Shown: positions 7,898 through 18,635, numbered from the stretch's first letter. The stretch: DNA of 28,452 nt from DASWED01 sp036394995 (GCA_036394995.1 DASWED010000005.1:1-28452); one strand, 5' to 3'. Program-made: numbers and translations. The notes: generated by a model not told the origin, from the letters alone.

Positions 7898-9259
7898 GTG
7901 CCTCGGTTGGTGGTCGTGGGTGGCGGGATCTCCGGGCTGGCCGGTGCCCGGGCGGCGCTGGAGGCGGCCCGGGGGGCCGGGGTGGGCCTCGACGTCGTGG
8001 TGCTGGAGTCCACCGAGCGCCTCGGCGGCAAGCTGTGGACCGAGGACGTGGACGGCGTCCGGGTCGAATGGGGGCCCGATTCCTTCATGGCCCACAAGCC
8101 GCGAGGGGTCGGGCTGGTGGAGGAGCTCGAGCTGGCGGACGAGCTCGTCCCGGTCTCCGCCGACGCCCGGCAGGGGTTCGTCCTGCGCGGCGGGGAGCTC
8201 CGGCCGATCCCTCCTGGGATGGTCATGGGGGTCCCGGTCACCGCGAGAGGGCTGCAGGCTGCGGTTCGTTCGGGCCTGCTCACGGCGTCGGGAGCGGCCC
8301 GGGCCGCTCTGGAACCGGGCCTCCCGCCCCTCCGTGAGCCGAACGAGCCCACGGTGGCCCGGCTGGCCCGCCGGCGGCTGGGGCGCGAGGCCGCCGATCA
8401 TCTGGTCGAACCGCTGATCCGGGGGGTGTTCGGCGCACCGGGAGCGGAGATCGGGGCGTGGTCGGCGTTCCCCCAGGCCCGGGGTGCGCGGAGCCTGGCC
8501 CTGGCCCTCCGGCGGTCGAGGAGTGGGGCCCCGGCGTTCCTCGGGCTCCGCGGCGGGTTCGGCCTGCTGGTCGAGGCGCTCGTCGCCGAGCTCCCCGAGG
8601 ATTCCGTTCGAACCGGCGCTCCGGTGAACGCCATCACGCCGGACGGAGCCGGATTCGTCGTCCATTCGGAGGCCTGCGACGTCGGGGCCGACGCCGTCCT
8701 GTTGGCGGCCCCCGCGCCGGCATCGGGCGCGCTGCTGGCCGATGTGGCCCCCGCATCTTCCCGGGCCCTGGCCGCCGTCCGGTACGGCGCCTCCGCCGTC
8801 GCGATCCTCCGGTACCCGCAGGGCTCGCTGGGCCGGGCGCCGGATGGATCCGGGTACCTGGTCGATCCTGCGGAGGGGCTCTCCCACGCGGCGTGCTCGT
8901 GGTTCTCGTCGAAGTGGCCGCACGCGGTGGGTGGCGGCGCCGACGTGCTCCGGCCCATCGTCACGGATCCCTCGGCCCTCGCACTTCCTGACGAGGACCT
9001 GATGGACCACGTGGTCCGGGAGGTCGGGACCGTCATGCGTCCGCGGACCGATCCGGACCTGTTCCGAATGATCCGGTGGTCGTCGTCGCTCCCGGTCTTC
9101 GGGCAGGGCCACGGCGAGCGCATCAGGACCGCCGTCGACGCCCTTCCCCCGTTCGTCGCCGTGGCCGGCGCGTTCCTTGGCGCGGTCGGGGTGCCGGACT
9201 GCATCGCGTCCGGCGAGGACGCGGCCCGCCGGCTGGTCGGCGCCCTGGCCGCCCGCTGA
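7898..9259 (+). CDS. hemY: protoporphyrinogen/coproporphyrinogen III oxidase (HemY/CgoX)
   Basis: This FAD-dependent, oxygen-using oxidase acts in haem synthesis. In Gram-positive lineages the HemY family normally oxidises coproporphyrinogen III (CgoX). It has 453 residues from a GTG start. The N-terminal dinucleotide-binding motif is VVVGGGISGLAGARAAL, followed by the second conserved block RLGGKLWTEDVDGVRVEWGPDSF and a C-terminal FAD contact PPFVAVAGAFLGAVGVPDCI. A middle helical region (about 120-230) forms the substrate domain. The protein has no signal peptide; the family is peripheral to the membrane. No other haem genes are next to it in this window. The GTG start agrees with the family N-terminus and with the -10 placed six bases upstream. 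Confidence 0.85.
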   Translation: MPRLVVVGGGISGLAGARAALEAARGAGVGLDVVVLESTERLGGKLWTEDVDGVRVEWGPDSFMAHKPRGVGLVEELELADELVPVSADARQGFVLRGGELRPIPPGMVMGVPVTARGLQAAVRSGLLTASGAARAALEPGLPPLREPNEPTVARLARRRLGREAADHLVEPLIRGVFGAPGAEIGAWSAFPQARGARSLALALRRSRSGAPAFLGLRGGFGLLVEALVAELPEDSVRTGAPVNAITPDGAGFVVHSEACDVGADAVLLAAPAPASGALLADVAPASSRALAAVRYGASAVAILRYPQGSLGRAPDGSGYLVDPAEGLSHAACSWFSSKWPHAVGGGADVLRPIVTDPSALALPDEDLMDHVVREVGTVMRPRTDPDLFRMIRWSSSLPVFGQGHGERIRTAVDALPPFVAVAGAFLGAVGVPDCIASGEDAARRLVGALAAR

Positions 9260-9298
9260 GACGAACACTCCGGCTTCCGTCGGCCCCGGACCCGGAAG

Positions 9299-9304
9299 TA
9301 CGCT
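9299..9304 (+). promoter_or_regulatory. putative -10 hexamer for the CphA-like Mur ligase gene
   Basis: TACGCT matches TANNNT and ends ten bases before ATG 9315. There is no good Shine-Dalgarno in between. The gene therefore probably has its own promoter rather than reading through from hemY. Confidence 0.3.
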
Positions 9305-9314
9305 CCGCTCCGAC

Positions 9315-11123
9315 ATGGGCAAGCGACCCCAGCGAGCGCCCCGGACCGAGCCGGTGCCGGCCGGCACACGGACCCGTTCGCGCCCGGCGAAGGGGTCGCT
9401 GGTCGAGCTCCGGGTCCTCGACGGACCGAACCTGTACTTCACCCGTCCGGCCATCAAGCTCACGCTGGCCATCCCCAACCTCGTGGCCCTGCCGGAGGAG
9501 CGGCTGGTCGGCCGGGCGTCCGAGGCCGGGATCCGGACCCGGAGCGCGGCGCTCCGCCCGGGGCCGCCCGGATCCGACCGCCGCCTCCGGTTCATCGGCC
9601 GGCTCACCGCGCACCTCACCCGGCTGCTGGCCGACGCCACCGGGACCCACCTGGCCGTCCGGGCCCGCCCCGGGCCCGAGACCGAACAGATCGTGGTGGC
9701 GTACCCGTGGCGACACCGCGGGAGCGCGGAGGCGTTCGGCCACGAACTGGCCGCCCTCGTCCTGGAGACGCTCCCGGGCCGACGTTCGATCCGAGCCGCC
9801 GTCCGGGCCGCCGCGGCGCGCATCGCGGACGTCGACCCCGGGCCGGTCCCCTCGGTTCCCGAGCCGTCCATCCCGGTGGTCGCCGTGACCGGCACGAACG
9901 GCAAGACCACCACCGTCCGCCTCCTGGCCCACCTGGTGCGGTCCGCCGGCCGGACCGTGGCCTACTCCTCCACCGACGGCGTGTACATGCAGGACCACCT
10001 GGTGGAGTCGGGCGACTACTCTGGTTTCGGGGGGGCGGGGAAGGCGCTCTCGCAGCCCGGCGTGGAGGTCGCCGTCCTGGAGACGGCCCGCGGCGGCATC
10101 CTCCTGCGGGGGATCGGCACCACCCACAACGACGTGGCGGTGGTCACGAACGTCTCCGCCGACCACCTCGGCCTCCACGGCATCGACACGCTGGACCAGC
10201 TGGCCGAGGTCAAGTCGACGATCCTGCGGATCACGAAGCCGGAAGGGTGGGACGTGATCAACGCCGACGATCCCCGGGTCCTGGCCATGCGCCGGGTGTC
10301 CCGCGGCCGGCCGTGGCTGTTCTCGCTCCACCCGGACCACCCCGCGCTCCGCACGGCCCTGGAGGAATCGGGTCGGGCCATCACGGTCATCGACGGCGCC
10401 ATCACCCTCCTCCAGCCGGGCCGCGAGCCCCACGCGCTCGTCGCCCTGGACCGCGTGCCGGTCACGCTGGCCGGCCTGTCCTCGAACAACGTCCAGAACG
10501 CGCTCGCGGCCACGGCCGCCGCGCTCGGCGTGGGCCTCCCCGAACGCGCCGTGGAGAAGGGCCTCCTGTCGTTCGTCCTGGACCCGGAGACGAACCCCGG
10601 CCGGGCCAACCTGTTCGAGCTGGACGGCCGGGTGATCGTCATCGACTACGCCCACAACGAGGCCGGGATGGCGGGGCTGGTGGAGGTGGCTCGCGGCCTG
10701 CGCCCACCGGGCAAGCAGGTGTGGCTGGCGTACTCTGCCGCGGGCGACCGGAGCGACGAGATCATCCACGGCATGGGCTACATCGCCGCCCGCGGCGCCG
10801 ACCACGTCGCGGTGTGCCAGCTCCTGCACTATCTGAGAGGACGCGAACCCGACGACCTCATCGGCCGACTCCGAGCGGGCGCGGTGGACGGCGGCAAGGA
10901 CCCGGACGACGTCCCCGAGTTCCCCGACGAGGTCCACGCCCTGGAATGGATGCTGGCCGGCTCGAAGCCGAGGGACGTCGTGGCCCTCACCGCCCTCGGC
11001 CAGCGCGCCGAGATCTTCGAGTTCATGCGAACGCACGGCGCCACCCGCGTGGGCCCCTCCCGCGTTCGGGCCCTCGTCCGCCGCGCCCGCCGCGCCGCCC
11101 GCCGCGCGCAGGCGTCGGGCTGA
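9315..11123 (+). CDS. CphA-like Mur ligase lacking the ATP-grasp domain
   Basis: This 602-residue protein resembles cyanophycin synthetase with its middle removed. Residues about 30-185 match the CphA N-terminal domain (LRVLDGPNLYFTRP against LETQVFRGPNYWS in CphA; VVAYPWRHRGSAEAFGHELA against VIYGYFEEQVGVAAGRLA). The Mur-ligase ATP-binding loop VTGTNGKTTTVRLL follows directly at about 190. The Mur part is well conserved: LETARGGILLRGIG, VTNVSADHLGLHGI, INADDPRVLAMRR, VQNALAATAAALG, VIDYAHNEAGMAG, then GDRSDE and YLRGREPDDL. The central ATP-grasp domain that adds Asp in CphA is missing. It should form an amide bond from ATP, perhaps adding an amino acid to a cyanophycin-like or other acidic peptide; the substrate is unknown. 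It converges on cphA with 27 bases between stops. Confidence 0.75.
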   Translation: MGKRPQRAPRTEPVPAGTRTRSRPAKGSLVELRVLDGPNLYFTRPAIKLTLAIPNLVALPEERLVGRASEAGIRTRSAALRPGPPGSDRRLRFIGRLTAHLTRLLADATGTHLAVRARPGPETEQIVVAYPWRHRGSAEAFGHELAALVLETLPGRRSIRAAVRAAAARIADVDPGPVPSVPEPSIPVVAVTGTNGKTTTVRLLAHLVRSAGRTVAYSSTDGVYMQDHLVESGDYSGFGGAGKALSQPGVEVAVLETARGGILLRGIGTTHNDVAVVTNVSADHLGLHGIDTLDQLAEVKSTILRITKPEGWDVINADDPRVLAMRRVSRGRPWLFSLHPDHPALRTALEESGRAITVIDGAITLLQPGREPHALVALDRVPVTLAGLSSNNVQNALAATAAALGVGLPERAVEKGLLSFVLDPETNPGRANLFELDGRVIVIDYAHNEAGMAGLVEVARGLRPPGKQVWLAYSAAGDRSDEIIHGMGYIAARGADHVAVCQLLHYLRGREPDDLIGRLRAGAVDGGKDPDDVPEFPDEVHALEWMLAGSKPRDVVALTALGQRAEIFEFMRTHGATRVGPSRVRALVRRARRAARRAQASG

Positions 11124-11150
11124 ACGGATCCGACGCCCCGGCGAGTCCGC

Positions 11151-14147
11151 CTACAGGCCGAGGCCGAGCTCGACCAGGTCGGGGTCGCCGCTTCGGCCCT
11201 CCACCTGGCCGTCCGCGCCCTCGCGGGCCCGCATGACCCGGGGAGAGGCCAGGTTCCGCCGGGCCTCGAGCTCCTGCCACACCTCGGTGGCGTAGTCCAC
11301 GCACAGGACCACCAGGTCCCCGGGGCGCGCCCGGTCCAGGGCCCGCCGCGTGGCGGCCATCTCGTCCAGGACGACCTCGACGTTGCCCACCCGGGCCCCC
11401 GCCCGGCGGGCCTCCTCCACCCCCTCCAGGATGTGCCCCGCGGTCTCGCCGGGCTTGCGGCCCCGGAGGTTCACGTCCTCCCGGATGATGATCTCGTCGA
11501 AGTACTTCGCCGCCACCCGGCCCAGATCGCGCATGTCCTCGTCGCGGCGGTCGCCGGGAGTGGCCACCACCGCCACCTTGACGTTCGCGTGCCACGAGGT
11601 CCCGCCGGGCCCGCTCGGCCCCGACGTCATCCGCAGCACGAAGTCGCCCACCGTCTCCAGGCCGTGGGCGTTGTGGGCGTAGTCGATGACCACCTCGACC
11701 CCATTCAGCTCGAACACGTTGAGCCGCCCCGGGGCCTGGTAGAAGGACGTGGAGAACGTCCGCAGGCCCTGCCGGATGTCGTGCAGGTGCGCCCCGGCGG
11801 CGTGCGCGGCCGCGGCCGCGGCCAGCGAGTTCTGGACCATCATCCGGGCCCGGCCCTCGAACGTGGCGGGCAGCAGGTGGACCCATGCGATCGGGCTGGT
11901 CCGGCGGCCCTCCCGGATCACCATCATCTCGCCGAGGTTCCCCTTCTGGAGGACCACGGCCTTGTTCCCCCGGCGGACCCACCGCTCCACCAGCGGGTTG
12001 TCCTCGCGCATCGAGAACAGGATCACCGAGCCGCTGCAATGCCGGCGCATCTCCGCCACCAGCTCGTCGTCTGCGTTCAGCACGGCCCACCCGCTCCGGG
12101 GCACGGCCTCCACGATGACCCGCTTCACGGCCGCGAGCTGCTCCAGCGAATGGACGTCCTTCAGCCCCAGGTGGTCCCCGGTCACGTTCAGCACCACGGC
12201 GACGTCGTTCCGCCCGTACCCCAGGCCTTCGCGCAGGATCCCGCCCCTGGCCACCTCGAACACGGCGAAGTCCACCCGCGGGTTCTGCAGCACCATCTGG
12301 GCCGACTTCGGCCCGCTGGCGTCGGCCCGCTTCACCAGCCGTTCGTCGATGTAGATCCCGTCGGTGGAGGTCATCCCGACCTTGGAGCCCATGCCCTTGA
12401 AGATGTGGGCGATCATCCGGACGGTCGTGGTCTTCCCGTTCGATCCGGTCACCGCGACGATCGGGATGCGCGAGGGCGTCCCGGCCGGGAACAGCAGGTC
12501 GATCACCGGCTTGGCCACGTACTGCGGCTCGCCCTCCGTGGGATGGGTGTGCATCCGGAACCCCGGCGCGGCGTTCACCTCGACGATGGCCCCGCCGGTC
12601 TCCCGCACCGGCTGGGAGATGTCCGGCGCGATGAAGTCGATGCCGGCCACGTCGAGCCCCACCACGCGGGCGGCTTCTTCCGCGATCTCGATGTTGTCCT
12701 CGTGGGCCTCGAAGGTCCGGTCGATCGAGATGCCGCCGGTCGACATGTTCCCGGTGGCCGCGAGCTTCACGAACGCACCCGACGGCGGCACGTCGTCCAC
12801 CCCGAATCCCTGCGACCGCACCAGCCGTTCGGCCTCGTCGTCGATCTTGATCCGGGTGAGCACCTTCTCGTGTCCGATGCCTCGCCGGGGATCCTGGTTC
12901 GTGATCTCCACCAGCTCCCGGACGGTGTGCTCGCCGTCGCCGATGACGTGCGCCGGGACCCGCTCGGCCACCGCCACCAGCTGGCCCCCGATGACCAGGC
13001 ACCGGTAGTCGTTGCCGGTGACGAAGGACTCCACCACCGCGACCTTCCGGCGGGCCTCGTCGAGGGCCCGGCGGAACGCCCGCTTCACGGCGTCGTCGGT
13101 GCGCAGGTCCAGGCCCACGCCCCGCCCGTGGTTCCCGTCGAGGGGCTTCGCCACCACCGGGAACCCGATCCGGCGTGCCGCCGCGACGGCCTCGGCCTCC
13201 GTTCGGACCGTCTCGCTCCGGGGCACCGGGAGGCCGGCCGCCGCCAGGAGCTGGGTGGTGAGCTTCTTGTCGCTCGCGATGTCCACCGCGATGGCCGGGG
13301 TCCGCGAGGACATGGTGGCCCGGATGCGCTGCTGGTACCTGCCCTGGCCCAGCTGGACCAGCGAGGCCTCGTTCAGGCGGATGTACGGGATGTCACGGCT
13401 GGCCGCCTCGTCCACCAGGGCCTGGGTGGAGGGCCCGAACGCCCGCCGTTCGGCCAGGCGGATGAGGCTCTCCAGCTCGGCCAGGAAGTCGAACCCCTCC
13501 TCGGCCTCCACCAGATGGTTCACCATGCGGACGGCCAGGCGCCCCGCGGCCACCCCGACCTGCTCCTCGAAGTAGCCGTAGATCACGTTGTAGACGCCGG
13601 ATTCCTCGGCGCTCCGGGTCTTCCCCCGGTAGATGTGGGCGCCGGACTCGCGCTGGAGCTCCAGCGCGACGTGCTCGGCCACGTGGCCCACCCACGTCCC
13701 GTCATTCAGCCGCTCCAGGAACCCTCCGGGCCGGCCCAGCGAGCACGAGTGGTCGGCCAGGCCGGGGAGCACCTCCAGCAGGGCCTCGGTGAACCCGGGG
13801 AGCGTGTTCGACGGCCAGTGCTCGAGCGAGCCCAGGTCCACCAGCATGCGGATGCACGGGTCGTAGGACCAGTAGTTCGGGCCCCGGAACACCTGGGTCT
13901 CCAGGATCCGGAGGTCCGGGCGGGCCGGCGGCTTGGCCTCCTTCGACTCGCGCTTGGTCTTCTCGCGGGCCGCGCGGGTGGCGGTGGCCGGCGAGCGCCG
14001 GCTGGCCCCGGGGGCATGGGCGGTGGACGCGGCGACGATGTCGCCATGCTTCGTCGTTCCAGCGGCCCCCGCGCGCCTGCGCTTCCGCGGTTCCGGCGCG
14101 GGCTCGGTGGGCTCGGCGGACCTGCGCCGGCCCGGCGCCCCGCTCAC
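11151..14147 (-). CDS. cphA: cyanophycin synthetase
   Basis: It polymerises aspartate and arginine into cyanophycin (multi-L-arginyl-poly-L-aspartate), a cytoplasmic nitrogen store. It has 998 residues in the usual CphA order. An N-terminal domain spans about 78-285 (QVFRGPNYWSYDPCIRMLVD). The ATP-grasp domain (about 290-550) adds Asp, with VVAKPLDGNHGRGVGLDL and the metal-binding end IVEVNAAPGFRMHTHPTEGE. The Mur-ligase domain (about 560-930) adds Arg, with GSNGKTTT at 568-575, FEVARGGILREG and VVIDYAHNAHGLE. The first 75 residues are an unusual basic, Ala/Arg/Lys-rich, probably disordered extension. The start at 14147 overlaps the cphB stop by four bases, which supports it and shows an operon. 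All catalytic motifs look intact. Confidence 0.9.
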   Translation of the reverse strand: MSGAPGRRRSAEPTEPAPEPRKRRRAGAAGTTKHGDIVAASTAHAPGASRRSPATATRAAREKTKRESKEAKPPARPDLRILETQVFRGPNYWSYDPCIRMLVDLGSLEHWPSNTLPGFTEALLEVLPGLADHSCSLGRPGGFLERLNDGTWVGHVAEHVALELQRESGAHIYRGKTRSAEESGVYNVIYGYFEEQVGVAAGRLAVRMVNHLVEAEEGFDFLAELESLIRLAERRAFGPSTQALVDEAASRDIPYIRLNEASLVQLGQGRYQQRIRATMSSRTPAIAVDIASDKKLTTQLLAAAGLPVPRSETVRTEAEAVAAARRIGFPVVAKPLDGNHGRGVGLDLRTDDAVKRAFRRALDEARRKVAVVESFVTGNDYRCLVIGGQLVAVAERVPAHVIGDGEHTVRELVEITNQDPRRGIGHEKVLTRIKIDDEAERLVRSQGFGVDDVPPSGAFVKLAATGNMSTGGISIDRTFEAHEDNIEIAEEAARVVGLDVAGIDFIAPDISQPVRETGGAIVEVNAAPGFRMHTHPTEGEPQYVAKPVIDLLFPAGTPSRIPIVAVTGSNGKTTTVRMIAHIFKGMGSKVGMTSTDGIYIDERLVKRADASGPKSAQMVLQNPRVDFAVFEVARGGILREGLGYGRNDVAVVLNVTGDHLGLKDVHSLEQLAAVKRVIVEAVPRSGWAVLNADDELVAEMRRHCSGSVILFSMREDNPLVERWVRRGNKAVVLQKGNLGEMMVIREGRRTSPIAWVHLLPATFEGRARMMVQNSLAAAAAAHAAGAHLHDIRQGLRTFSTSFYQAPGRLNVFELNGVEVVIDYAHNAHGLETVGDFVLRMTSGPSGPGGTSWHANVKVAVVATPGDRRDEDMRDLGRVAAKYFDEIIIREDVNLRGRKPGETAGHILEGVEEARRAGARVGNVEVVLDEMAATRRALDRARPGDLVVLCVDYATEVWQELEARRNLASPRVMRAREGADGQVEGRSGDPDLVELGLGL

Positions 14148-15118
14148 TCAGAGGCCTCCCGCTGCGACTGGCGGCGCTCCACCGCGAAGCTGTCGGCCCC
14201 CTCCGCCGCCACCGCCCGGGACATCCGCTCCAGCCTTCTGGAGGCGGGGCCCCGGGGCCGGACCCTGGAAACGGGCTCGGCCACCGGCACCAGCACCCGC
14301 TGCTCCAGGTCGAATCCGTACCCCGCCGGCAGCGAATGGACCACCACGCCCGACACCATCATCGGGCGGTACCCCTTGGTCTGGAACGCGTCCGTCACCA
14401 CGCTCGATCCGTCCACGATCGTCACCGAACCCCGCCCGATGACCTCCAGGGTCTGGTCGCGGTGGATGATCGCCGCGGTGTCCTCGTCCAGCCCGAGACC
14501 GATGAGCGAGGGCGACTGCGCGACCGCGGCCAGGAGCCGCCCCAGCCGCGTCCGCTGCTCGAAGTGCTGGTCGATGACCACGCCCCGGACGATCCCCAGG
14601 CCCGCCGACATCTGGGCCATCCGGTGCTTGGGGGTGGCGCCGGAGGCCCCGAACGCCATCATGTGCGTCGCCACCGCGCTGGCCCCGGCCGAGGTCCCGG
14701 CGATCACCGCGCCGCGTTCGTGGGCCTCGATGAGAGCCCGGCCCAGGCGCGTCCCGCCCACCACCGAGGACACCCGGAGCTGGTTCCCGCCGGTCAGAAA
14801 GATGCCGGTGACGTCGTCCAGCACATCGGCCACCGCCGGGTCGTTCGCGTCCTCCCGGGTCACCGGGCGCAGGCCCGTGATCCGGGGCACGCCCATCTGG
14901 GTGAACAGGGACCGGTAGAACTCCGTCGCGGCGTCGCCCAGGCTCGACGCCGTGCTGATCACGACGACGTGCGCGCTCCCCCCGCCCGCCTCCTGCACGA
15001 AGCGGGTCAGGATCACGCGATCCTTGAGCTTGTCCTCCGCCCCCCCGATGACCATGACCGGTCCGGGGGCGGCGCGCCCGGCATCGTCCGGGTCATGCGC
15101 GCTGCGCCTTCCGGCCAT
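14144..15118 (-). CDS. cphB: cyanophycinase (peptidase family S51)
   Basis: This serine exopeptidase releases beta-Asp-Arg dipeptides from cyanophycin and is the mobilising partner of CphA. It has 324 residues with the family hallmarks. These are VMVIGGAEDKLKDRVIL at the N-terminus, GIFLTGGNQLRVSS, the nucleophile elbow AGTSAGAS (Ser143), the substrate-side VVIDQHFEQRTRLGRL, and LIGLGLDEDTAAIIH. It lacks a signal peptide, so it acts in the cytoplasm, unlike secreted CphE. It is the first gene of the cphB-cphA operon. A -10 hexamer sits six bases before ATG 15118 with no Shine-Dalgarno, so the message is probably leaderless. The last 45 residues (RVRPRGPASRR onwards) are a basic extension without obvious family conservation. 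Confidence 0.9.
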   Translation of the reverse strand: MAGRRSAHDPDDAGRAAPGPVMVIGGAEDKLKDRVILTRFVQEAGGGSAHVVVISTASSLGDAATEFYRSLFTQMGVPRITGLRPVTREDANDPAVADVLDDVTGIFLTGGNQLRVSSVVGGTRLGRALIEAHERGAVIAGTSAGASAVATHMMAFGASGATPKHRMAQMSAGLGIVRGVVIDQHFEQRTRLGRLLAAVAQSPSLIGLGLDEDTAAIIHRDQTLEVIGRGSVTIVDGSSVVTDAFQTKGYRPMMVSGVVVHSLPAGYGFDLEQRVLVPVAEPVSRVRPRGPASRRLERMSRAVAAEGADSFAVERRQSQREASE

Positions 15119-15124
15119 GCACGG

Positions 15125-15130
15125 AGTCTA
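15125..15130 (-). promoter_or_regulatory. putative -10 hexamer for leaderless cphBA
   Basis: TAGACT on the minus strand is separated from ATG 15118 by six bases. This spacing places the transcript start at or very near the start codon of cphB. The opposite side of the same 123-base gap must carry the promoter of the divergent BNR gene. Confidence 0.4.
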
Positions 15131-15241
15131 CCGGGCGGAACCGCCCCGCCCGGAGCCGCGGACGATCATGCCTCATCGCGCCTGGACCCGACGTCCGTAC
15201 GACGGCCGGTTCCCCCGCCCCATGGCACACTCCAGCCCGAC

Positions 15242-17031
15242 ATGTCGACCAGGGACCTCCCGCCCCGGCCGGATCTCCGTCCTCCCACCGCGGCCCGCGC
15301 TCCGGTGTCGCACCCTCCCCCGCCGCCCGTGCCCGTCGCCGCCTTCGTCCCCGCTCCTCGCCGGGGGCGGGTTCGAAGGAACCTCCGGCGGGTGGTCCGG
15401 CTGGCGGCGGCCGCCGTCCTCCTCGCCACCGCGGGCGCGCTCCTGGCCCGCGACACCCCGCGCGCGGCCCTGCCGCGGGACGTGCTGGTCAGCGACGACC
15501 GCAGCGGCGAGACGTACGCCCGGGTGGACGGGACCTCCGATGCCGTGACCGATGCGTGCGGTCACGGGCGCCAGCCGCAGAACGAACCCTCCGTGGCCGT
15601 GGATCCCTCGGACCCCCGGGTGATCGCGGTGGGAGCGAACGAATGGTGCCCGGTGCCCAGCCTGGGCATGGGGTGGCAGGGCTACTACCGCTCCACGGAC
15701 GGCGGCGACTCCTGGTCCCGGTTCCTCCTCCCCGGGTACCGGGGCGACACGCTCGGGTCCGGCCCGAGCGGCGCGAAACCCTGCCGGGACCTCTCGGACC
15801 CGGCCCTCGCCTTCGACGGGACAGGCCGGCTGTACTTCGCGATCCTCTGTCCGGAGGGCCGCGGCCGCGGCCGCGACCTGGTGACGTCCGTCCGCGTGGT
15901 CATCATGGACGACCACGGCTCCCGCTACACCGGGACCTCCATGGTCCGGGCGAGCTCGACGGAGGTCTTCGTGGACAAGCCGGCCATCGCGGTGGACACG
16001 ACGGGCGGTCCCCACGACGGCGCCGTGTACGTGGCCTACAACCTCATCCGCCCCCCGAGCGATCGGCCGGTCTGCCCGAGTGTCACGGTGGAGGTCGCCG
16101 CCTCCACCGACCGCGGCGCCACGTTCCATCCCGCCTCGATCGAGGGCCCGGTCTGCCAGCAGGTCGAGGGCGACATCGCGGTGGGCCCCGGCGGCTCCGT
16201 CGACGTGGTGTTCCGCGCGGGCGACGGGATCTTCGTGGCGCGGTCCATGGACGGGGGGGCTTCGTTCCAGGAGGCCGTCCGGGCGGCGTCGATGGAGGGC
16301 TTCACCTCGTACCACTTCTCCGGCGGCGGCTCCAGGCTCTGCGGCGACGGCCCATTCGAATGTTCGAGCGGGCAGACATTCGCCCGGTTCTCCGACATCC
16401 CGACCATCGTGGAAGACGAGGGCGGGATCCACGTGGCGTTCAGCGCGCTCCGGGACGATCGCCAGGGCAAGGTGTTCGTCCTCGGCTCGTCCGACGGCGT
16501 GCGGTGGTCCGAGCCGGCGCAGGTGGACCAGGAGCCCGCGGGCCATCAGTGGTTCCCCGACATCGCGTCGAACCTCGGAGTGCTCCTCCTGGCCTTCTAC
16601 GACTCCCGGGCCGACCCCGGGTTCCTGCCGGTCCGCGCTCCGGGGAACGGCCTCGGCGGCGTGAGCTCGGGACCGAGCGTGGACGTCTACCTGGCCCGGT
16701 CCGCCGACGGCGGGCAGACGTGGGGCGAGACCCGACTCACGGAAGTCTCGAGCAACCCGAACTACGAGGTGGTGGGGCAGGGCCGGGCCCCGTTCTTCGG
16801 CGACTACATCTCGGTGGGGTCCGGGGGGGACACCACGTTCGTCGCGTGGACGGACAGCCGCGACGTCGTCCCGGGAGACGACCCCCGGGAGACGGACGCC
16901 GCGGACGACCGCGACGGGTTCGACGTCTACCTGCCCTGCGTGTTCGAACCCCCGGACATCGACGCCAAGCGGTACCGCCGCCCGTCGCCCGACGACCCGT
17001 GCCTCTCGCAGGGAGGCCTGGACCTCAACAT

Positions 17032-17050
<19 letters not shown>
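15242..17050 (+). CDS. exported BNR/Asp-box beta-propeller protein
   Basis: This 602-residue protein has a proline-rich cytoplasmic head (1-40), an arginine cluster (RRGRVRRNLRR) and one hydrophobic helix at about 51-69, so it is exported or anchored as a type II membrane protein. The rest resembles a sialidase-fold propeller with repeated Asp-boxes: STDGGDSW at 151-158, then STDRGATF, SMDGGASF, GSSDGVRW and SADGGQTW. Each closes a blade and is followed by recurrent IAVD/VAFS/VAWTDSR strands. Conserved-looking cysteines suggest disulphides outside the cell. I do not see the catalytic Arg triad and Asp of true sialidases, so glycosidase activity is unproven; a binding role is equally possible. 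It is divergent from cphB, and its end overlaps the convergent malic enzyme gene by 19 bases. Confidence 0.7.
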
Positions 17051-18459
<1,409 letters not shown>

Positions 18460-18491
18460 GAGCTGCACACTCCGATCGAAGCGAAGCGGGA

Positions 18492-18497
18492 AGCATA
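18492..18497 (-). promoter_or_regulatory. putative -10 hexamer for the malic enzyme gene
   Basis: TATGCT on the minus strand lies about 33 bases before GTG 18459, leaving a leader of roughly 25 bases with a GGAG Shine-Dalgarno. No convincing -35 is visible. It helps decide the downstream start. Confidence 0.3.
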
Positions 18498-18572
18498 GCC
18501 GCGACGCCCCAAGCCCCGTGGTCGACGACCACACGGCATCGCCGGGGAATCAACCGACTTGTTGGCGAATGC

Positions 18573-18578
18573 TACTCT
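18573..18578 (+). promoter_or_regulatory. putative -10 hexamer for the small lipoprotein gene
   Basis: TACTCT fits TANNNT and would give a leader of about 50 bases ending in AAGGAG before ATG 18636. The reverse strand of the same spot reads TAGCAT, so divergent transcription toward the malic enzyme gene could also start here. Confidence 0.25.
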
Positions 18579-18635
18579 TGTCAGGCTCCGGGACCGGCCC
18601 GGGTTCCCCAACCCTTTGGAGAAGGAGTACGAGTG

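Noticed and set aside
11433..14918. A 1161-codon open frame on the plus strand across cphA and cphB
   Set aside because: It is antisense to two well-identified genes and is His/Pro/Arg-rich low-complexity sequence.
18460..18534. Upstream GTG start of the malic enzyme
   Set aside because: The 25 added residues are not family-like, and a good -10 hexamer lies inside them; GTG 18459 has a Shine-Dalgarno.
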